A stretch of 64,000 nucleotides of DNA from Pseudomonas sp. PB101 (GCF_009764265.1 NZ_RWIR01000011.1:43366-107365), one strand, 5' to 3'; numbered from the stretch's first letter, positions 38,662 through 48,397 are shown. The notes: generated by a model from the sequence alone, not told the origin. Numbers and translations are program-made.

Positions 38662-38679
38662 ATGGCATGCAATCTGCTC
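38662..38679 (+). promoter_or_regulatory. Sigma-54 (-24/-12) promoter candidate
   Basis: TGGCATGCAATCTGCT has GG and GC separated by 10 bases, matching the TGGCAC-N5-TTGC consensus closely. It drives toward the SsuA-like operon. The start codon lies about 165 bases downstream, past a REP pair. Confidence 0.6.
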
Positions 38680-38716
38680 TGTCCCCTCCCACCACTCATA
38701 AACGACACGCCCCCCT

Positions 38717-38801
38717 GTAGGAGCTGGCTTGCTAGCGATGGCGTCCGCAAAAGCGCTGCAAGGCTCGAAGGCCTCATCGCCAGCAAGCCGGCTCCTACAA
38801 G
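38717..38801. repeat. REP inverted pair
   Basis: CTGTAGGAGCTGGCTTGCTAGCGATGG and the inverse CATCGCCAGCAAGCCGGCTCCTACAAG lie between the promoter candidate and the first gene, within the future 5' leader. The 429-base gap 38417-38845 holds this, the promoter and the palindrome. Confidence 0.9.
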
Positions 38802-38845
38802 GGCAATCGCGTGGTTTTTCGTACAGTCGACTCAGGGAGATTTCA

Positions 38846-39919
38846 ATGAAACGTTTCTGGCGCAACAGCCTGGTCGCATTGACCGGTTTACTGCTCAGTG
38901 CCACCGCACTGGCCGAACAGGCACCGGCTTCGGTGAAGATCGCCATCGTTGCCTACACGCAGGGTGGCAAGCCGGTGTTTGGCGGTATCGCCGGCCGAGT
39001 GATCGAGGACGGCTGGCTTGAACAGCAACTGAGCCAACGCGGCGTCAAACTTGACTGGATCGCCCTGCCCCACGCCGGCGCCGGTCCGCAGATCAACGAA
39101 GGCTTCAGCAACAACAGCATCGACTTCGCCGTGCGCGGCGACCTGCCCTCGGTGATCGCCGGCGCGGGTGGCGTGCCGGGCAAGCTGATCGTCCCGGGTG
39201 GCAGCGGCAACAATATCTATCTGGTGGTTCCGGCCGGCTCCGAGGCCAAGAGCATTGAAGACCTCAAGGGCAAGCGCCTGGCCCTGCATCGCGGTCGTCC
39301 CTGGGAGTTCGCCTTCAGCAACTTCCTCGCCAGCAAAGGCCTGAAGCTCGACGATTTCAAGATCGCCAATCTCAATCCACAAGTGGGCGCAGCGGCGGTG
39401 TCCGCCGGCAAAGTGGATGCGGCAGTGCTGCTCAGCGAGGCCTATGCCCTGGAAGACAAGGGCGTGGGCAGGATTCTCTGGTCGACCAAACAAGGTGCCA
39501 ACGACTGGCGCCTGGTGTCGGATCTCTGGGGTACCGACAGTTTCGTCGCACAACATCCGGACATCACTCAGCTACTGGCGACGGCCTGGGTCAAGGCAGC
39601 GTGGTGGATTTCCCAGGAACAGAATCAGGACGCCTACTACCAGCTTTCCTCCCGCGCAGGCACGGCAGAAAGCGTGCTGCGCCGCGATGACTCGGACGAT
39701 CCCGTGGCCTGGAAAGAGCGCTGGGCACCGAAGAGCGATCAACAGCTCAAGGCCCACTACCAGGCACTCACAGCCTATGCGTTGGCCAATCACCTGATTC
39801 GCGACAACTACGACATCACCCCATCGCTGGCCACCGGTTTTACCAACCAGGCGCTGATCGATCTGAAGCTCACCGACTACTGGCCGGCCCTGCGTGGCCA
39901 GGTCAGCAACAATCCATGA
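38846..39919 (+). CDS. SsuA-like periplasmic substrate-binding protein
   Basis: This 357-residue protein has a signal peptide (ending TALA-EQ) and the NMT1/SsuA-type fold, with GGKPVFGGIAGR early and SIEDLKGKRLALHRGRPWEF in the middle. It probably binds a sulfonate or another organosulfur compound. It has no ssuBC transporter genes next to it. AGGGAGA precedes the ATG. It heads a plus-strand unit with a secreted hydrolase, a flavin monooxygenase and a peptide-type binding protein, all probably induced by sulfur starvation. Confidence 0.88.
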   Translation: MKRFWRNSLVALTGLLLSATALAEQAPASVKIAIVAYTQGGKPVFGGIAGRVIEDGWLEQQLSQRGVKLDWIALPHAGAGPQINEGFSNNSIDFAVRGDLPSVIAGAGGVPGKLIVPGGSGNNIYLVVPAGSEAKSIEDLKGKRLALHRGRPWEFAFSNFLASKGLKLDDFKIANLNPQVGAAAVSAGKVDAAVLLSEAYALEDKGVGRILWSTKQGANDWRLVSDLWGTDSFVAQHPDITQLLATAWVKAAWWISQEQNQDAYYQLSSRAGTAESVLRRDDSDDPVAWKERWAPKSDQQLKAHYQALTAYALANHLIRDNYDITPSLATGFTNQALIDLKLTDYWPALRGQVSNNP

Positions 39920-39933
39920 ATAGGGAATTTGTG

Positions 39934-41157
39934 ATGAAACTGCCGCAAAAATTCGTCTTCGGCCTGAGTGTCCTCGCGCTGTCCATGAGTGCCATGGCCG
40001 CAGGTGCACACGCGCCCAAACCCGACCCGCTGCAAGGTGATGGCCGCGTCTCGGCCTTCTACACCTGGCAAGAGACGATCCCGTCGACGCCGGGCAAGCT
40101 TCTGCGCAGCGAGCCATTGGAAAAAACATTGAGCCTGCCCAACGCGGCCAGCGCTCAACGGATTCTCTACAGCTCAACCGACGGCGTTGATAACAAGACC
40201 CCGATCGTGGTGTCGGGCACCTTGTTCCTGCCCAAGGGCAAGGCGCCCGCCGGTGGTTGGCCGGTCGCCAGTTGGGGGCACGGCACGGTCGGTGTCGCGG
40301 ACGTTTGTGCGCCGTCCTGGCAAGGCCGGTCCTATCGCGACGTGCAGTACCTCAGCCGCTGGCTGGACGAAGGTTATGCCATTGTCGCCACCGATTATCA
40401 GGGCCTCGGCGTACCCGGTGGCCATCCGTTGCTGAACAATCGCATGGCCGCCTACGGCATTCTCGATGCGGCCAAGGCCGTGGTCGCCGGCGTTCCGGGG
40501 CTGGCCAACAAAGTGTTGATCGTCGGTCAGTCCCAGGGCGGTGCGGGTGCGTTCGCCTCGGCGGCCTATGCCCCGACTTATGCGCCCGACCTCGGCGTCA
40601 AAGGCAGCATCGGCACCGGCGTGATTTACACCGTGGGCGCGAAAAACGTCGGTGAACAGGACCCGGACAAAGTCGATGCGTCCCTCGCCTACGGTTTCTA
40701 CACCTTGCTGGCTGCCCAGCAGTACGACCCAAGCATCAACCCCAGGGACTTCTACACCGACAAGGCATTGCCACTGTTCGAGCAGGCCCGCACCAGTTGC
40801 CTGGCGGCGTTGGTCAGCGACGTGATCGGCGTCGGCCTGACCCCGGCCAATGCGAAAAAGGACTACAAGGGCGACCAGCTTGCCCTGTGGCAGAAACAAG
40901 TGTCCTACCCGACGCTGAAACTGGCCCAGCCGATTTTCATCGGCACCGGTGCCGAGGACAAAACCCCGGCGGCCTCGACCCAGGTTGCGCTGATGCAGGA
41001 CGCCTGCAAAACCGGCTCGGTGGTTGAGGGCCATCTCTACAAAGGGCTGGGCCACAGCGAAACGGTCAACGCCTCGCTCAAGGACTCGGTGCCCTTCGCC
41101 CACAAGGTCATCAACGACCAGCCCATCACCCCGATCTGCAGCCCCACTGTGCAGTGA
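39934..41157 (+). CDS. Secreted alpha/beta hydrolase (secretory lipase family)
   Basis: This 407-residue protein has a signal peptide (ending AMAAGA-HA) and an alpha/beta hydrolase core. The nucleophile elbow is GQSQGGAG, near residue 200, and the late HLYKGLGHSETV supplies the His. It resembles the LIP secretory lipase family of fungi and some bacteria. In this operon it could release an organosulfur substrate from an ester or lipid carrier in the periplasm; that is an inference. AGGGA lies 8 bases before the ATG, 14 bases after the previous stop. Confidence 0.85.
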   Translation: MKLPQKFVFGLSVLALSMSAMAAGAHAPKPDPLQGDGRVSAFYTWQETIPSTPGKLLRSEPLEKTLSLPNAASAQRILYSSTDGVDNKTPIVVSGTLFLPKGKAPAGGWPVASWGHGTVGVADVCAPSWQGRSYRDVQYLSRWLDEGYAIVATDYQGLGVPGGHPLLNNRMAAYGILDAAKAVVAGVPGLANKVLIVGQSQGGAGAFASAAYAPTYAPDLGVKGSIGTGVIYTVGAKNVGEQDPDKVDASLAYGFYTLLAAQQYDPSINPRDFYTDKALPLFEQARTSCLAALVSDVIGVGLTPANAKKDYKGDQLALWQKQVSYPTLKLAQPIFIGTGAEDKTPAASTQVALMQDACKTGSVVEGHLYKGLGHSETVNASLKDSVPFAHKVINDQPITPICSPTVQ

Positions 41158-41172
41158 GACGGAGCCCTCGAC

Positions 41173-42381
41173 ATGAGCATTGAATTTTTCACTCGCCTGC
41201 CCCTGCATGGCGAAACCCAGTTCCTCCCCGGCGACCCGCGCAACCGTGGCGACTGGCACCGTGGCGGCCCGAGTACCGGCGCGGTCTCGGCGTTCAGCGT
41301 GGGCGATCACTTCACCTACATCGATTACCTGGGGCAGATCGCCAGGGCCGCAGAGATCAACGGTTTCGGCGGCGCCCTGATGGTCAATGCGCCCTCCGGC
41401 GAGGAGCCCTGGACAGTCTGCTCATTGCTGGCCCGGGAAACCCGCACGCTGAAATTCGTCACGGCGTTCCAGCCCTATCACTACACGCCGTGGGTGGCGG
41501 TGCAACAAGCCGCGACCTATCAGCGCGCCACTGGCAATCGCCTGGTCTGGAACATCATCAACGGCGGCTCGGACGCGATTCAGCGCCAGGTCGGTGACTT
41601 CAGCGACCACGATGAGCGCTATGAACGGGCCATCGAGTTCATGGATGTGGTCAAGGGCTATTGGCACAACGAGAACTTCCACTACGAGGGCAAGTTCTAC
41701 AAAGCCGAAGGCGGTGGTTTGCGCGGGCCATTGAAGAAAGCCGAATTGCCACTGATCTGCACCGCCGGTTCATCGGTCCCGGCCCGGGAGTTCGCGGCCA
41801 AACATGCCGACTTCTACCTGATGCGCGCCGAGCATCCGGATGAAATTGCCGCGCTGATTGCCGACATTCGCGAGCGTGCCTTGAAGTACGGGCGCACCGA
41901 CATTCGTTTTGGCTTGTCGATCGACGTGATCACCCGGGAGACCGAGGAACTGGCCCGCACCGAAGCCAAGCGGTTCTTCGACGAAGGCATCGCCAGAGGC
42001 GCGGTCAAGGCTGTGGCGGCCCATGCCGGTCTGCGCACCGCGCGCAAGCTCAGCTACGAAAACCAATTCGCGCAAAAGGCCGAGACCCAAGGCTTCGACG
42101 ACTTCTTCATCCACCCCAACGTCTGGACCGGCTTCGGCTACATCGGCATTCCGCCCGGTTGCGCGCTGGTGGGCAGCTACGAAAATGTCGTAGCGCGAAT
42201 TCGCGAGTACAACGCCATCGGCATCGATCTGTTCTTCCTCGCCGGCTACCCGCACCTGGAAGAAGCCTATCGCCTGGGCGAACACATCCTCCCGCACTTT
42301 CGCACTGAGCGCGTCCAGCTGAGTCGCCCGTCAGAAGCGCCGCTGGAGCTGCGTTCCGCCAACGGCCCGGCCGGAGCCTGA
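41173..42381 (+). CDS. LLM flavin-dependent monooxygenase, SsuD-like (1)
   Basis: This 402-residue bacterial-luciferase-like enzyme has the SsuD-type signature near the start (HFTYIDYLGQIARAAEINGF) and ends with GIDLFFLAGYPHLEEAYRLGEHILP, as alkanesulfonate monooxygenases do. It would use reduced FMN and oxygen to cleave a carbon-sulfur bond and release sulfite. No flavin reductase gene is in the island. It starts 15 bases after the hydrolase gene and is followed after 4 bases by a binding-protein gene. The true substrate may differ from SsuD substrates. Confidence 0.9.
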   Translation: MSIEFFTRLPLHGETQFLPGDPRNRGDWHRGGPSTGAVSAFSVGDHFTYIDYLGQIARAAEINGFGGALMVNAPSGEEPWTVCSLLARETRTLKFVTAFQPYHYTPWVAVQQAATYQRATGNRLVWNIINGGSDAIQRQVGDFSDHDERYERAIEFMDVVKGYWHNENFHYEGKFYKAEGGGLRGPLKKAELPLICTAGSSVPAREFAAKHADFYLMRAEHPDEIAALIADIRERALKYGRTDIRFGLSIDVITRETEELARTEAKRFFDEGIARGAVKAVAAHAGLRTARKLSYENQFAQKAETQGFDDFFIHPNVWTGFGYIGIPPGCALVGSYENVVARIREYNAIGIDLFFLAGYPHLEEAYRLGEHILPHFRTERVQLSRPSEAPLELRSANGPAGA

Positions 42382-42385
42382 TGCC

Positions 42386-43972
42386 ATGAGCGACGATCAC
42401 TCATTATTCAGCCGCCGGGATTTTCTCGGCCACAGCGCGCTGCTGGGCGGTGGGTTGCTGCTCGGTGGCGGACTGCTCGCCGGCTGCGGCCCGAGCAGTG
42501 ACAAACCGGCCGTGGCCGTCGCCACCGACGACAAGCCGCGTTACGGCGGACGTCTGCGCCTGGGTATTCTCGACGGTAACCAGAGCGGTAACCTCGACGC
42601 GCACAAGCCCATCGGCAGCGGCATCGTTCGCGGCTTTGCCCTGTACAGCAAACTGTGGGAATGGGACGAGCAGATGCAGCCGCGCCTGGCCCTGGCCGAA
42701 TTCGCCGAGCCGAATGCCGATGCCAGCAGCTGGACCCTGCGCCTGCGCCCGGACCTGGAATTCCACCATGGCAAGACCATCGACGCCGATGACCTGATTT
42801 TCTCCATCCGCCGCCTCACCGACCCGCAGCTGGCCTCGCCCTATGCCGCGCTGTTGCACTGGGTAGACCGCGACAACCTGGTCAAGCTCGACTCGCGCAC
42901 CGTGCGCCTGAACTTTCGTGAAGGCCGCAGCTACATGCCGCTGGCGGAAACCTGGGTCAACTTTGGCGGGATCGTGCCGGTGGACTATCACCCGGTGTCC
43001 AACCCGGTGGGCGCCGGCCCCTACAAACTGAAAAGCTTCACTCCCGGCCAGCGTTCGCTGTTCACGCGGTTCGAGAACTACTACAAGGACGGCAAGCCGT
43101 ACGCCGATGAGCTGGAAATCATCGACTTCAAGGATCAGGTATCGCGCCTGGCGGCACTGCGCTCCGGGCAAATCGACATGGCCAACGTGATGCCCACCGA
43201 ACAGCTGGAGGTATTGCAGCGCGATCCACGCCTGAAAGTAGTCAAATCGGTGACCGGCAACTGGCTGTCGTTCGACATGAACCTCGACAAACCGCCATTC
43301 AACGACCCACGGGTACGCGAGGCATTCCGCCTGTTGGCCGACCGGGAGGAGCTGGTGCGCCGGGCGCTCAATGGTCAGGGACGCGTGGCCAATGACCTGT
43401 ACGCACCCAGCGATCCCACCTTCAACCACAGCCTGGGGCCGCGCCCTCACGACCCGCAGCGGGCGGCGCAACTGCTCAAGGAAGCCGGGCATGAAAACCT
43501 TGAACTGGAACTGGTGACGACACCGGGTCCGGGACTGACTTCAGCGCTGGTGCTGGCCGAACAGGCCAAGCGCATTGGCGTGACCCTCAAGGTCAAGCAG
43601 GTCGATCTGGCTACATTCCAGGGGCCGTTGCGCAACGACTGGACGCTGAGTACCGGCGGCAGCATCGGTGCGCCATTCCTGGCCAGCGCGATTCACACCG
43701 ACGCGCCGTTTGCCGTGTCGAACAAGACCCATTTCAACGACCCGCAGTTCAGCGAGCTGTTTCTGGCGGCCATGGCCCAGCCCGACCTGGAGAAGCGCAA
43801 GGCCCTGGTCCACCAGGTCCAGCAGATCCAGTACGAACGCGGCGGCATGTTGATCTGGGGTTACGCCGATCTGCTCGACAGCGTGGCCAACCGCGTGGGT
43901 GGCGCGACGGCGGAGGAGTCGCTGTTCAGCACCTGGCGCTTTGAAAAACTCTGGTTGAGAGACACCGCATAA
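42386..43972 (+). CDS. Family 5 substrate-binding lipoprotein, Tat-type (1)
   Basis: This 528-residue protein has both a twin-arginine motif (SRRDFLGHSA) and a lipobox (LLAGC, Cys about residue 34), then the peptide/nickel/opine-type SBP_bac_5 fold. It is closely similar to the protein encoded at 52348: both share GNLDAHKP, LALAEFAEPNADAS and the YKLKSF motif. No permease is near it, so it presumably shares the DppBC-type permease at 50-52 kb. It is likely a lipid-anchored periplasmic receptor. Confidence 0.9.
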   Translation: MSDDHSLFSRRDFLGHSALLGGGLLLGGGLLAGCGPSSDKPAVAVATDDKPRYGGRLRLGILDGNQSGNLDAHKPIGSGIVRGFALYSKLWEWDEQMQPRLALAEFAEPNADASSWTLRLRPDLEFHHGKTIDADDLIFSIRRLTDPQLASPYAALLHWVDRDNLVKLDSRTVRLNFREGRSYMPLAETWVNFGGIVPVDYHPVSNPVGAGPYKLKSFTPGQRSLFTRFENYYKDGKPYADELEIIDFKDQVSRLAALRSGQIDMANVMPTEQLEVLQRDPRLKVVKSVTGNWLSFDMNLDKPPFNDPRVREAFRLLADREELVRRALNGQGRVANDLYAPSDPTFNHSLGPRPHDPQRAAQLLKEAGHENLELELVTTPGPGLTSALVLAEQAKRIGVTLKVKQVDLATFQGPLRNDWTLSTGGSIGAPFLASAIHTDAPFAVSNKTHFNDPQFSELFLAAMAQPDLEKRKALVHQVQQIQYERGGMLIWGYADLLDSVANRVGGATAEESLFSTWRFEKLWLRDTA

Positions 43973-43988
43973 CCAGACACCACCGACC

Positions 43989-44062
43989 CGTAGGAGCCGG
44001 CTTGCTGGCGATGGCAATGGTGGCCGTTATGACGCCATCGCCAGCAAGCCGGCTCCTACAGG
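43989..44062. repeat. REP inverted pair
   Basis: CGTAGGAGCCGGCTTGCTGGCGATGG and its inverse CCATCGCCAGCAAGCCGGCTCCTACAG surround a 21-base centre, upstream of the TonB receptor gene. Confidence 0.92.
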
Positions 44063-44118
44063 GGCGATGTTGGCGTGTTTACGCAATTCAATGAATTCAT
44101 CTTTCGAGGCACATTTTC

Positions 44119-46701
44119 ATGCCCTCTATCGGCTTCGTTCGTCCCGCTTCTGGCCACGCTCTGGCATTGGTCATTGTTTCTACCCTGTCGACAGCAGCAT
44201 TTGCCGCCGACACTCAACTGCAAACCGTCACCGTTCAAGCCAGCGCCGGCGATTCCGACGATGACGCCCTGCCCACCCGGCCGGAGTCTTCGATCTATGG
44301 AGGCATCGAAACCAAGGTGCTCGACACCCCGCGTTCGATCTCTCAGATCAATGCCGAACAGCTGGCCGACGACCCGATCCGCAGTGCCGACGACCTCGTC
44401 AAGTACGCGCCCGGCATTACCCGTGGCGGTGGCCAGAACGCCGGGATCGCGCCGCAATTTCGCGCCCAGGGTTCTGAAGTGTTCCAGGACGGGCAACGTG
44501 CCTACGGCGTGCGCCATCCGGCCAACTTCAACGCCTATGAAGGCGCCGACATCGTCGCCGGTCCGTCCTCGGTGACCTACGGCTCGGTGTCGGGCAGCGG
44601 CGGTTACGTCAATTACCTGAGCAAAAAGCCGAACTTCAGTGAATTCAAGACCAGGCTCAGTGGCGAGGTGGGCAGTTGGGTGCCTGACGGTGAATCCCGC
44701 GACGCCACTAAATTCAGCGTCGATAACACCGGCCCGCTGAGTGACAACCTGGCTTATCGGATCAGCATCACCAAACAGCGTCAGGAAGACTTCTACGACA
44801 ACGTCGACAACAACTTCGACGCGTTCTACGGCGCCCTGGCCTGGCGCAACGACAACGTGCGCGTGGACTGGAATGCCAGTTACGACGACTACTACGACTA
44901 CAACATCACCCACGGCTGGAACCGCGCCAACCAGGAACTGGTGGACAGCGGCAAGTATTACGCCGGACGGGCCACGCCGATCATCCAGAACGGCAACACG
45001 CTGTGGTCGCCGGTGCTGGCCTCCGGCGCGGCCGATGCGCCGACCCTGGGCTGGGTCAAACGCCAACGCAACGCACAAGGGAAATACAGCGTGGTCGACG
45101 GCAGTTTCCAGGCCGCCTCCCCCAACACCCGCAGCAACCCTGGCAGCCTGCGTGGCTGGGTCTACGACCCGACACTCGCCGGCAACGGCCTGACCTCCCT
45201 GTCGTCACAAACCGGCCAGCGCGATGAGGATGAAAACACTTCGCGACGCTTCACCACGCAACTGCGGGTGGAGGCCGACCTGACGCCGACCATCACCCTG
45301 GCCAACAACACGTTTTACCAACGCTCACGCGACATGACCGACGCCGTCGGCTCATTCCAGGTGCAGTCCAAGGACAACATTTTCGATAACCGCTTCGAGT
45401 TTCGCTCGCGCAACGAAACGCAGCTGGGCGGCTTGACCCTGCGTGATGACAGCAATACAGGGCTGATCTACCGCCGCGAATTCAACCAGTCGATCGCTGC
45501 CAACAACAGTTTCGGCTCGACCATCAATGCCTATGACCTGACACAGGACCCTTCGGGCAAGAACCCCGGGAGCCTTCTGGGATTGACCGGTTCCAACCCC
45601 GCCGGCGGTAACGCTGCCTGGATCGGCCAGGCTGGCGTACCACAGTTTTCCAACCTCTACGGCTGGCTGAACCTGCCGCCGATGTACCCGGCCGGTCATG
45701 GCTTGTACGCTGAATCCGTCGCGCCCTACACCGCTGAAAGCACCTGGACCACCCAGACATTGTTCACCCAGCACAACCTGCGCCTGGGTGAGCGAGTCGG
45801 CCTGAACATCGGCGCCAGCCGCAGCTGGATCGATGCCGAAATCGATAACCCGTTCGTGCTCGCCGGTGGCAACCCGCGCAAGGACAGTGACAACTATCGA
45901 CTGTTTGCCTTTCAGGTCAGCCCCTACATCAAGCCGACCGAAAACAGCACGCTCTACTACACCTTCGATCGCTCCCTGGCCGTCAACACCGGGTTCTTCT
46001 CCAATGGCCTTGGCTGGGGCAGCGGCGCGGGCGCGAACCTGCTCAATCCGTTGGCGTTCGAAAGCCTGAGTGTCTTGCACGAAGTAGGGTTGAAAGTCGA
46101 AGCCGTGCCCAACGAATTGTTCATGACCCTGGCAGCGTTCAAGCAGGAGCGGGATCAATCACCCGACAGCAACAACAACATCGCGCGACTGGTGATCAAG
46201 GGCGTGGAGTCGAGCATTCGCTACCAGCCTGACGATCACCTGCGCACGGCGTTGAACCTTACGAAACTCACCGCCTACAACGAGTTCGCCTCCCAGGCCG
46301 GTTTTGCCTCGGCCGGCTTCATCCCCGACAACGGCACGGTGTTTGGGGACAACAACAGCCTCAACCAGCGGCCTTCGGGGCGTTTTGATGCGGTGCAGAT
46401 TCCCGAATACACCGCCAGCGGCTACGTCGACTATCGCTTCGACTCAGGCTTTGGTGCCGAGCTGTCCGGGTGGTGGACCAGTAGCTGGTACCTGAACCTG
46501 AGCAAGACCGTGAAGGTCCCGGACGAGTACAACCTCGACCTCGCGGTTTACTACCGCCAGCCCCAATGGAGCACCACCGTGCGCGTGCTCAACCTGACCA
46601 ACGAACTGAATTTCGTCAGTGGCCTGGCCGGCTCCACCAACACCTTCCTGCAACCCATGCCCGGTCGCACGTTGCTGGCCCAGGTCGACTACCAGTTCTG
46701 A
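44119..46701 (+). CDS. TonB-dependent outer-membrane receptor
   Basis: This 860-residue protein has a signal peptide (ending AAFA-ADT), a TonB-box-like segment (QTVTVQAS), a plug domain (TPRSISQINAEQL, then GGGQNAGIAPQFRAQG) and a long beta barrel ending in Phe (VDYQF). It is of the siderophore-receptor type, but its position among sulfur genes suggests uptake of a large organosulfur ligand. No sigma/anti-sigma pair is adjacent. It forms a unit with the flavin monooxygenase 40 bases downstream. Confidence 0.92.
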   Translation: MPSIGFVRPASGHALALVIVSTLSTAAFAADTQLQTVTVQASAGDSDDDALPTRPESSIYGGIETKVLDTPRSISQINAEQLADDPIRSADDLVKYAPGITRGGGQNAGIAPQFRAQGSEVFQDGQRAYGVRHPANFNAYEGADIVAGPSSVTYGSVSGSGGYVNYLSKKPNFSEFKTRLSGEVGSWVPDGESRDATKFSVDNTGPLSDNLAYRISITKQRQEDFYDNVDNNFDAFYGALAWRNDNVRVDWNASYDDYYDYNITHGWNRANQELVDSGKYYAGRATPIIQNGNTLWSPVLASGAADAPTLGWVKRQRNAQGKYSVVDGSFQAASPNTRSNPGSLRGWVYDPTLAGNGLTSLSSQTGQRDEDENTSRRFTTQLRVEADLTPTITLANNTFYQRSRDMTDAVGSFQVQSKDNIFDNRFEFRSRNETQLGGLTLRDDSNTGLIYRREFNQSIAANNSFGSTINAYDLTQDPSGKNPGSLLGLTGSNPAGGNAAWIGQAGVPQFSNLYGWLNLPPMYPAGHGLYAESVAPYTAESTWTTQTLFTQHNLRLGERVGLNIGASRSWIDAEIDNPFVLAGGNPRKDSDNYRLFAFQVSPYIKPTENSTLYYTFDRSLAVNTGFFSNGLGWGSGAGANLLNPLAFESLSVLHEVGLKVEAVPNELFMTLAAFKQERDQSPDSNNNIARLVIKGVESSIRYQPDDHLRTALNLTKLTAYNEFASQAGFASAGFIPDNGTVFGDNNSLNQRPSGRFDAVQIPEYTASGYVDYRFDSGFGAELSGWWTSSWYLNLSKTVKVPDEYNLDLAVYYRQPQWSTTVRVLNLTNELNFVSGLAGSTNTFLQPMPGRTLLAQVDYQF

Positions 46702-46741
46702 ACCCGCGGCCAACCCACTTATTTCCATCAGGAGTGTTCCC

Positions 46742-47827
46742 ATGTCCATCGAATTTGTCGGCATGATTTTCCCCCGCCAGTGGTCCGAGACACGGGGTGT
46801 TCGCAGTCCGGATTTCGATCTGGAGTTTATCCGCCATCACGCCCGGGCCCACGAACACGCAGGTTTTGATCGGGTGCTGATCGCCAGTGGACCGGGCAGC
46901 GCCGACAGTTTGCAGATCGCCGCCTACGCCGCCGCGCACACCGAGCGCCTGGGATTCATGATCGCCCACCGACCGGCCCTCACCGCCCCGACCGTCGCCG
47001 CCAGGGCCTTTGCGACACTGGATCACACCACGGGCGGCGGACGGATTCGCCTGCATGCCATTACCGGCATCACCGCCGAACCCCAGGAAGGCGACTTCCT
47101 GCTGGACAAGACAGAGCGCTACAAACGTACCGATGAGTACCTGGAAATCGTCCGGCGAACCTGGACAGCCGAGGAGCCTTTTGACTTCGAAGGGCAGTAC
47201 TTCAACATCAAGGGTGCGTTCTCGCCGGTCAAGCCGTTGCAGCAGCCGCACATTCCGATTTCCTTCGGCGGGTCTTCGGATATCGCCTATCAGATCGCGG
47301 TGAAACACGCGGACCTGTATGCCTTGTGGGGTGAGCCCTTGAGCGGTGTCGCCGAGCAGATCGGCAAGCTTCGTGCGGCCGCCAGCGCGGCGGGCGTGGA
47401 GGCGCCGAGGGTCAGTCTGTCCGTGCGCTTGATCCTGGGCGCGACCGAGGAACTGGCGTGGCAACGGGCGCAACAGATCCTTGAGCAGATCAAGGCCAAC
47501 CCACAGTTTGCGGCCGGCAGCCCCTGGCAAAAACGCATCAAGGGCACCGGCTCCGAACGCCTGCTCGCCGCCGCCGCGGCGGGTGATCGTCATGACCGCG
47601 CGCTATGGATGCCCACCGCCACCGCCGTCGGTGCCTACGGCGACACCACCGCCTTGGTCGGCACCCCGGAAACCGTGGCTCAGGCCTTGCTCGACTACGT
47701 CGACCTGGGAGTGACCACATTTCTCAACCGTGGCTACGATCCGCTCTACGACACGGTTGATTACGGACGCTGGATCATCCCGGCGGTGCGCGAAGAGGCA
47801 CGCCGGCGAAATGCGCGCGTTGCGTAA
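46742..47827 (+). CDS. LLM flavin-dependent monooxygenase, SsuD-like (2)
   Basis: This 361-residue enzyme is close to SsuD. It has AAHTERLGFMIAHRPALTAPTVAARAFATLDH in the luciferase core, PISFGGSSDIAYQIAVKHADLYALWGEP in the middle and YDPLYDTVDYGRWIIP at the C-terminus. It should desulfonate an unknown sulfonate with reduced FMN. AGGAGTGTTCCC precedes the ATG at 46742. A longer frame upstream overlaps the receptor gene and is not used. It ends the plus-strand arm of the sulfur island. Confidence 0.9.
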   Translation: MSIEFVGMIFPRQWSETRGVRSPDFDLEFIRHHARAHEHAGFDRVLIASGPGSADSLQIAAYAAAHTERLGFMIAHRPALTAPTVAARAFATLDHTTGGGRIRLHAITGITAEPQEGDFLLDKTERYKRTDEYLEIVRRTWTAEEPFDFEGQYFNIKGAFSPVKPLQQPHIPISFGGSSDIAYQIAVKHADLYALWGEPLSGVAEQIGKLRAAASAAGVEAPRVSLSVRLILGATEELAWQRAQQILEQIKANPQFAAGSPWQKRIKGTGSERLLAAAAAGDRHDRALWMPTATAVGAYGDTTALVGTPETVAQALLDYVDLGVTTFLNRGYDPLYDTVDYGRWIIPAVREEARRRNARVA

Positions 47828-47836
47828 GCTCACCGA

Positions 47837-47925
47837 CGCCATCGCCAGCAAGCCGGCTCCTACGGGTTCGGGTGTGCCAACACAATATCGGCACTGTAGG
47901 AGCCGGCTTGCTGGCGATGGCGTCA
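47837..47925. repeat. REP pair, left flank of REPtron
   Basis: GCCATCGCCAGCAAGCCGGCTCCTACGGG and its inverse CTGTAGGAGCCGGCTTGCTGGCGATGG surround GTGTGCCAACACAATATCGGCA. The right flank at 48490-48588 has the same centre, so the transposase gene lies between matching REP pairs. Confidence 0.93.
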
Positions 47926-47938
47926 CAACAGCCACCAT

Positions 47939-48397
47939 CTACAGCCATTTGGCATCCCACAAAGAATAATCGTGCACGCGACTCACCAAGCCCGCACGTA
48001 ACGGATTGGCAACGATGTATCGGGCCACAGCCTGTAAGTCCTCTTCCCGTCGAATTGCACGGTCGTGAAAACCTCTCTGCCATACCGGCCCCCTGCGGTT
48101 CAACGACGCATTTACCACCTGGGCGCTGCGGGATTTGGTGGCGAGCATCAACGCCGGTAACGTGCTGTTCTTCAGTTCGACCAGCCAATGGAAATGGTCG
48201 GGCATTACCACCCAAGCGAGTGAGTCGGCCCATTCTTCTGCATGGGCCTGGCGAAATTGATCCACCACCAGGCGCCCCATACGCCAATCAGCAAATAGCG
48301 GATCACGGTGATGAGTGACGGCAGTGAGCAAATAGATTTGTCCGGATTGGGAATAACGTCCGGTGCGAAGCCGATTGGCGTGAGGAAGTTCAGGCAA
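47939..48397 (-). CDS. REP-associated tyrosine transposase (RAYT)
   Basis: This IS200-like Y1 enzyme of about 152 residues is related to single-strand transposases and is thought to spread REP sequences. It has the HUH-type metal motif in VVMPDHFHWLVEL and the late Tyr in RYIVANPLRAGLV. The TTG at 48397, with AGGAGG eight bases upstream, gives the family-typical start LPELPHANRLRTGRYSQ. A GTG at 48430 is the alternative. The gene is bracketed by matching REP pairs, so the whole is a REPtron. It separates the two arms of the sulfur island. Confidence 0.9.
   Translation of the reverse strand: MPELPHANRLRTGRYSQSGQIYLLTAVTHHRDPLFADWRMGRLVVDQFRQAHAEEWADSLAWVVMPDHFHWLVELKNSTLPALMLATKSRSAQVVNASLNRRGPVWQRGFHDRAIRREEDLQAVARYIVANPLRAGLVSRVHDYSLWDAKWL

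Noticed and set aside
44071..44085. TTGGCGTGTTTACGC before the TonB receptor as a sigma-54 promoter
   Set aside because: GG and GC are 9 bases apart instead of 10, which normally abolishes activity; kept only as a weak possibility.
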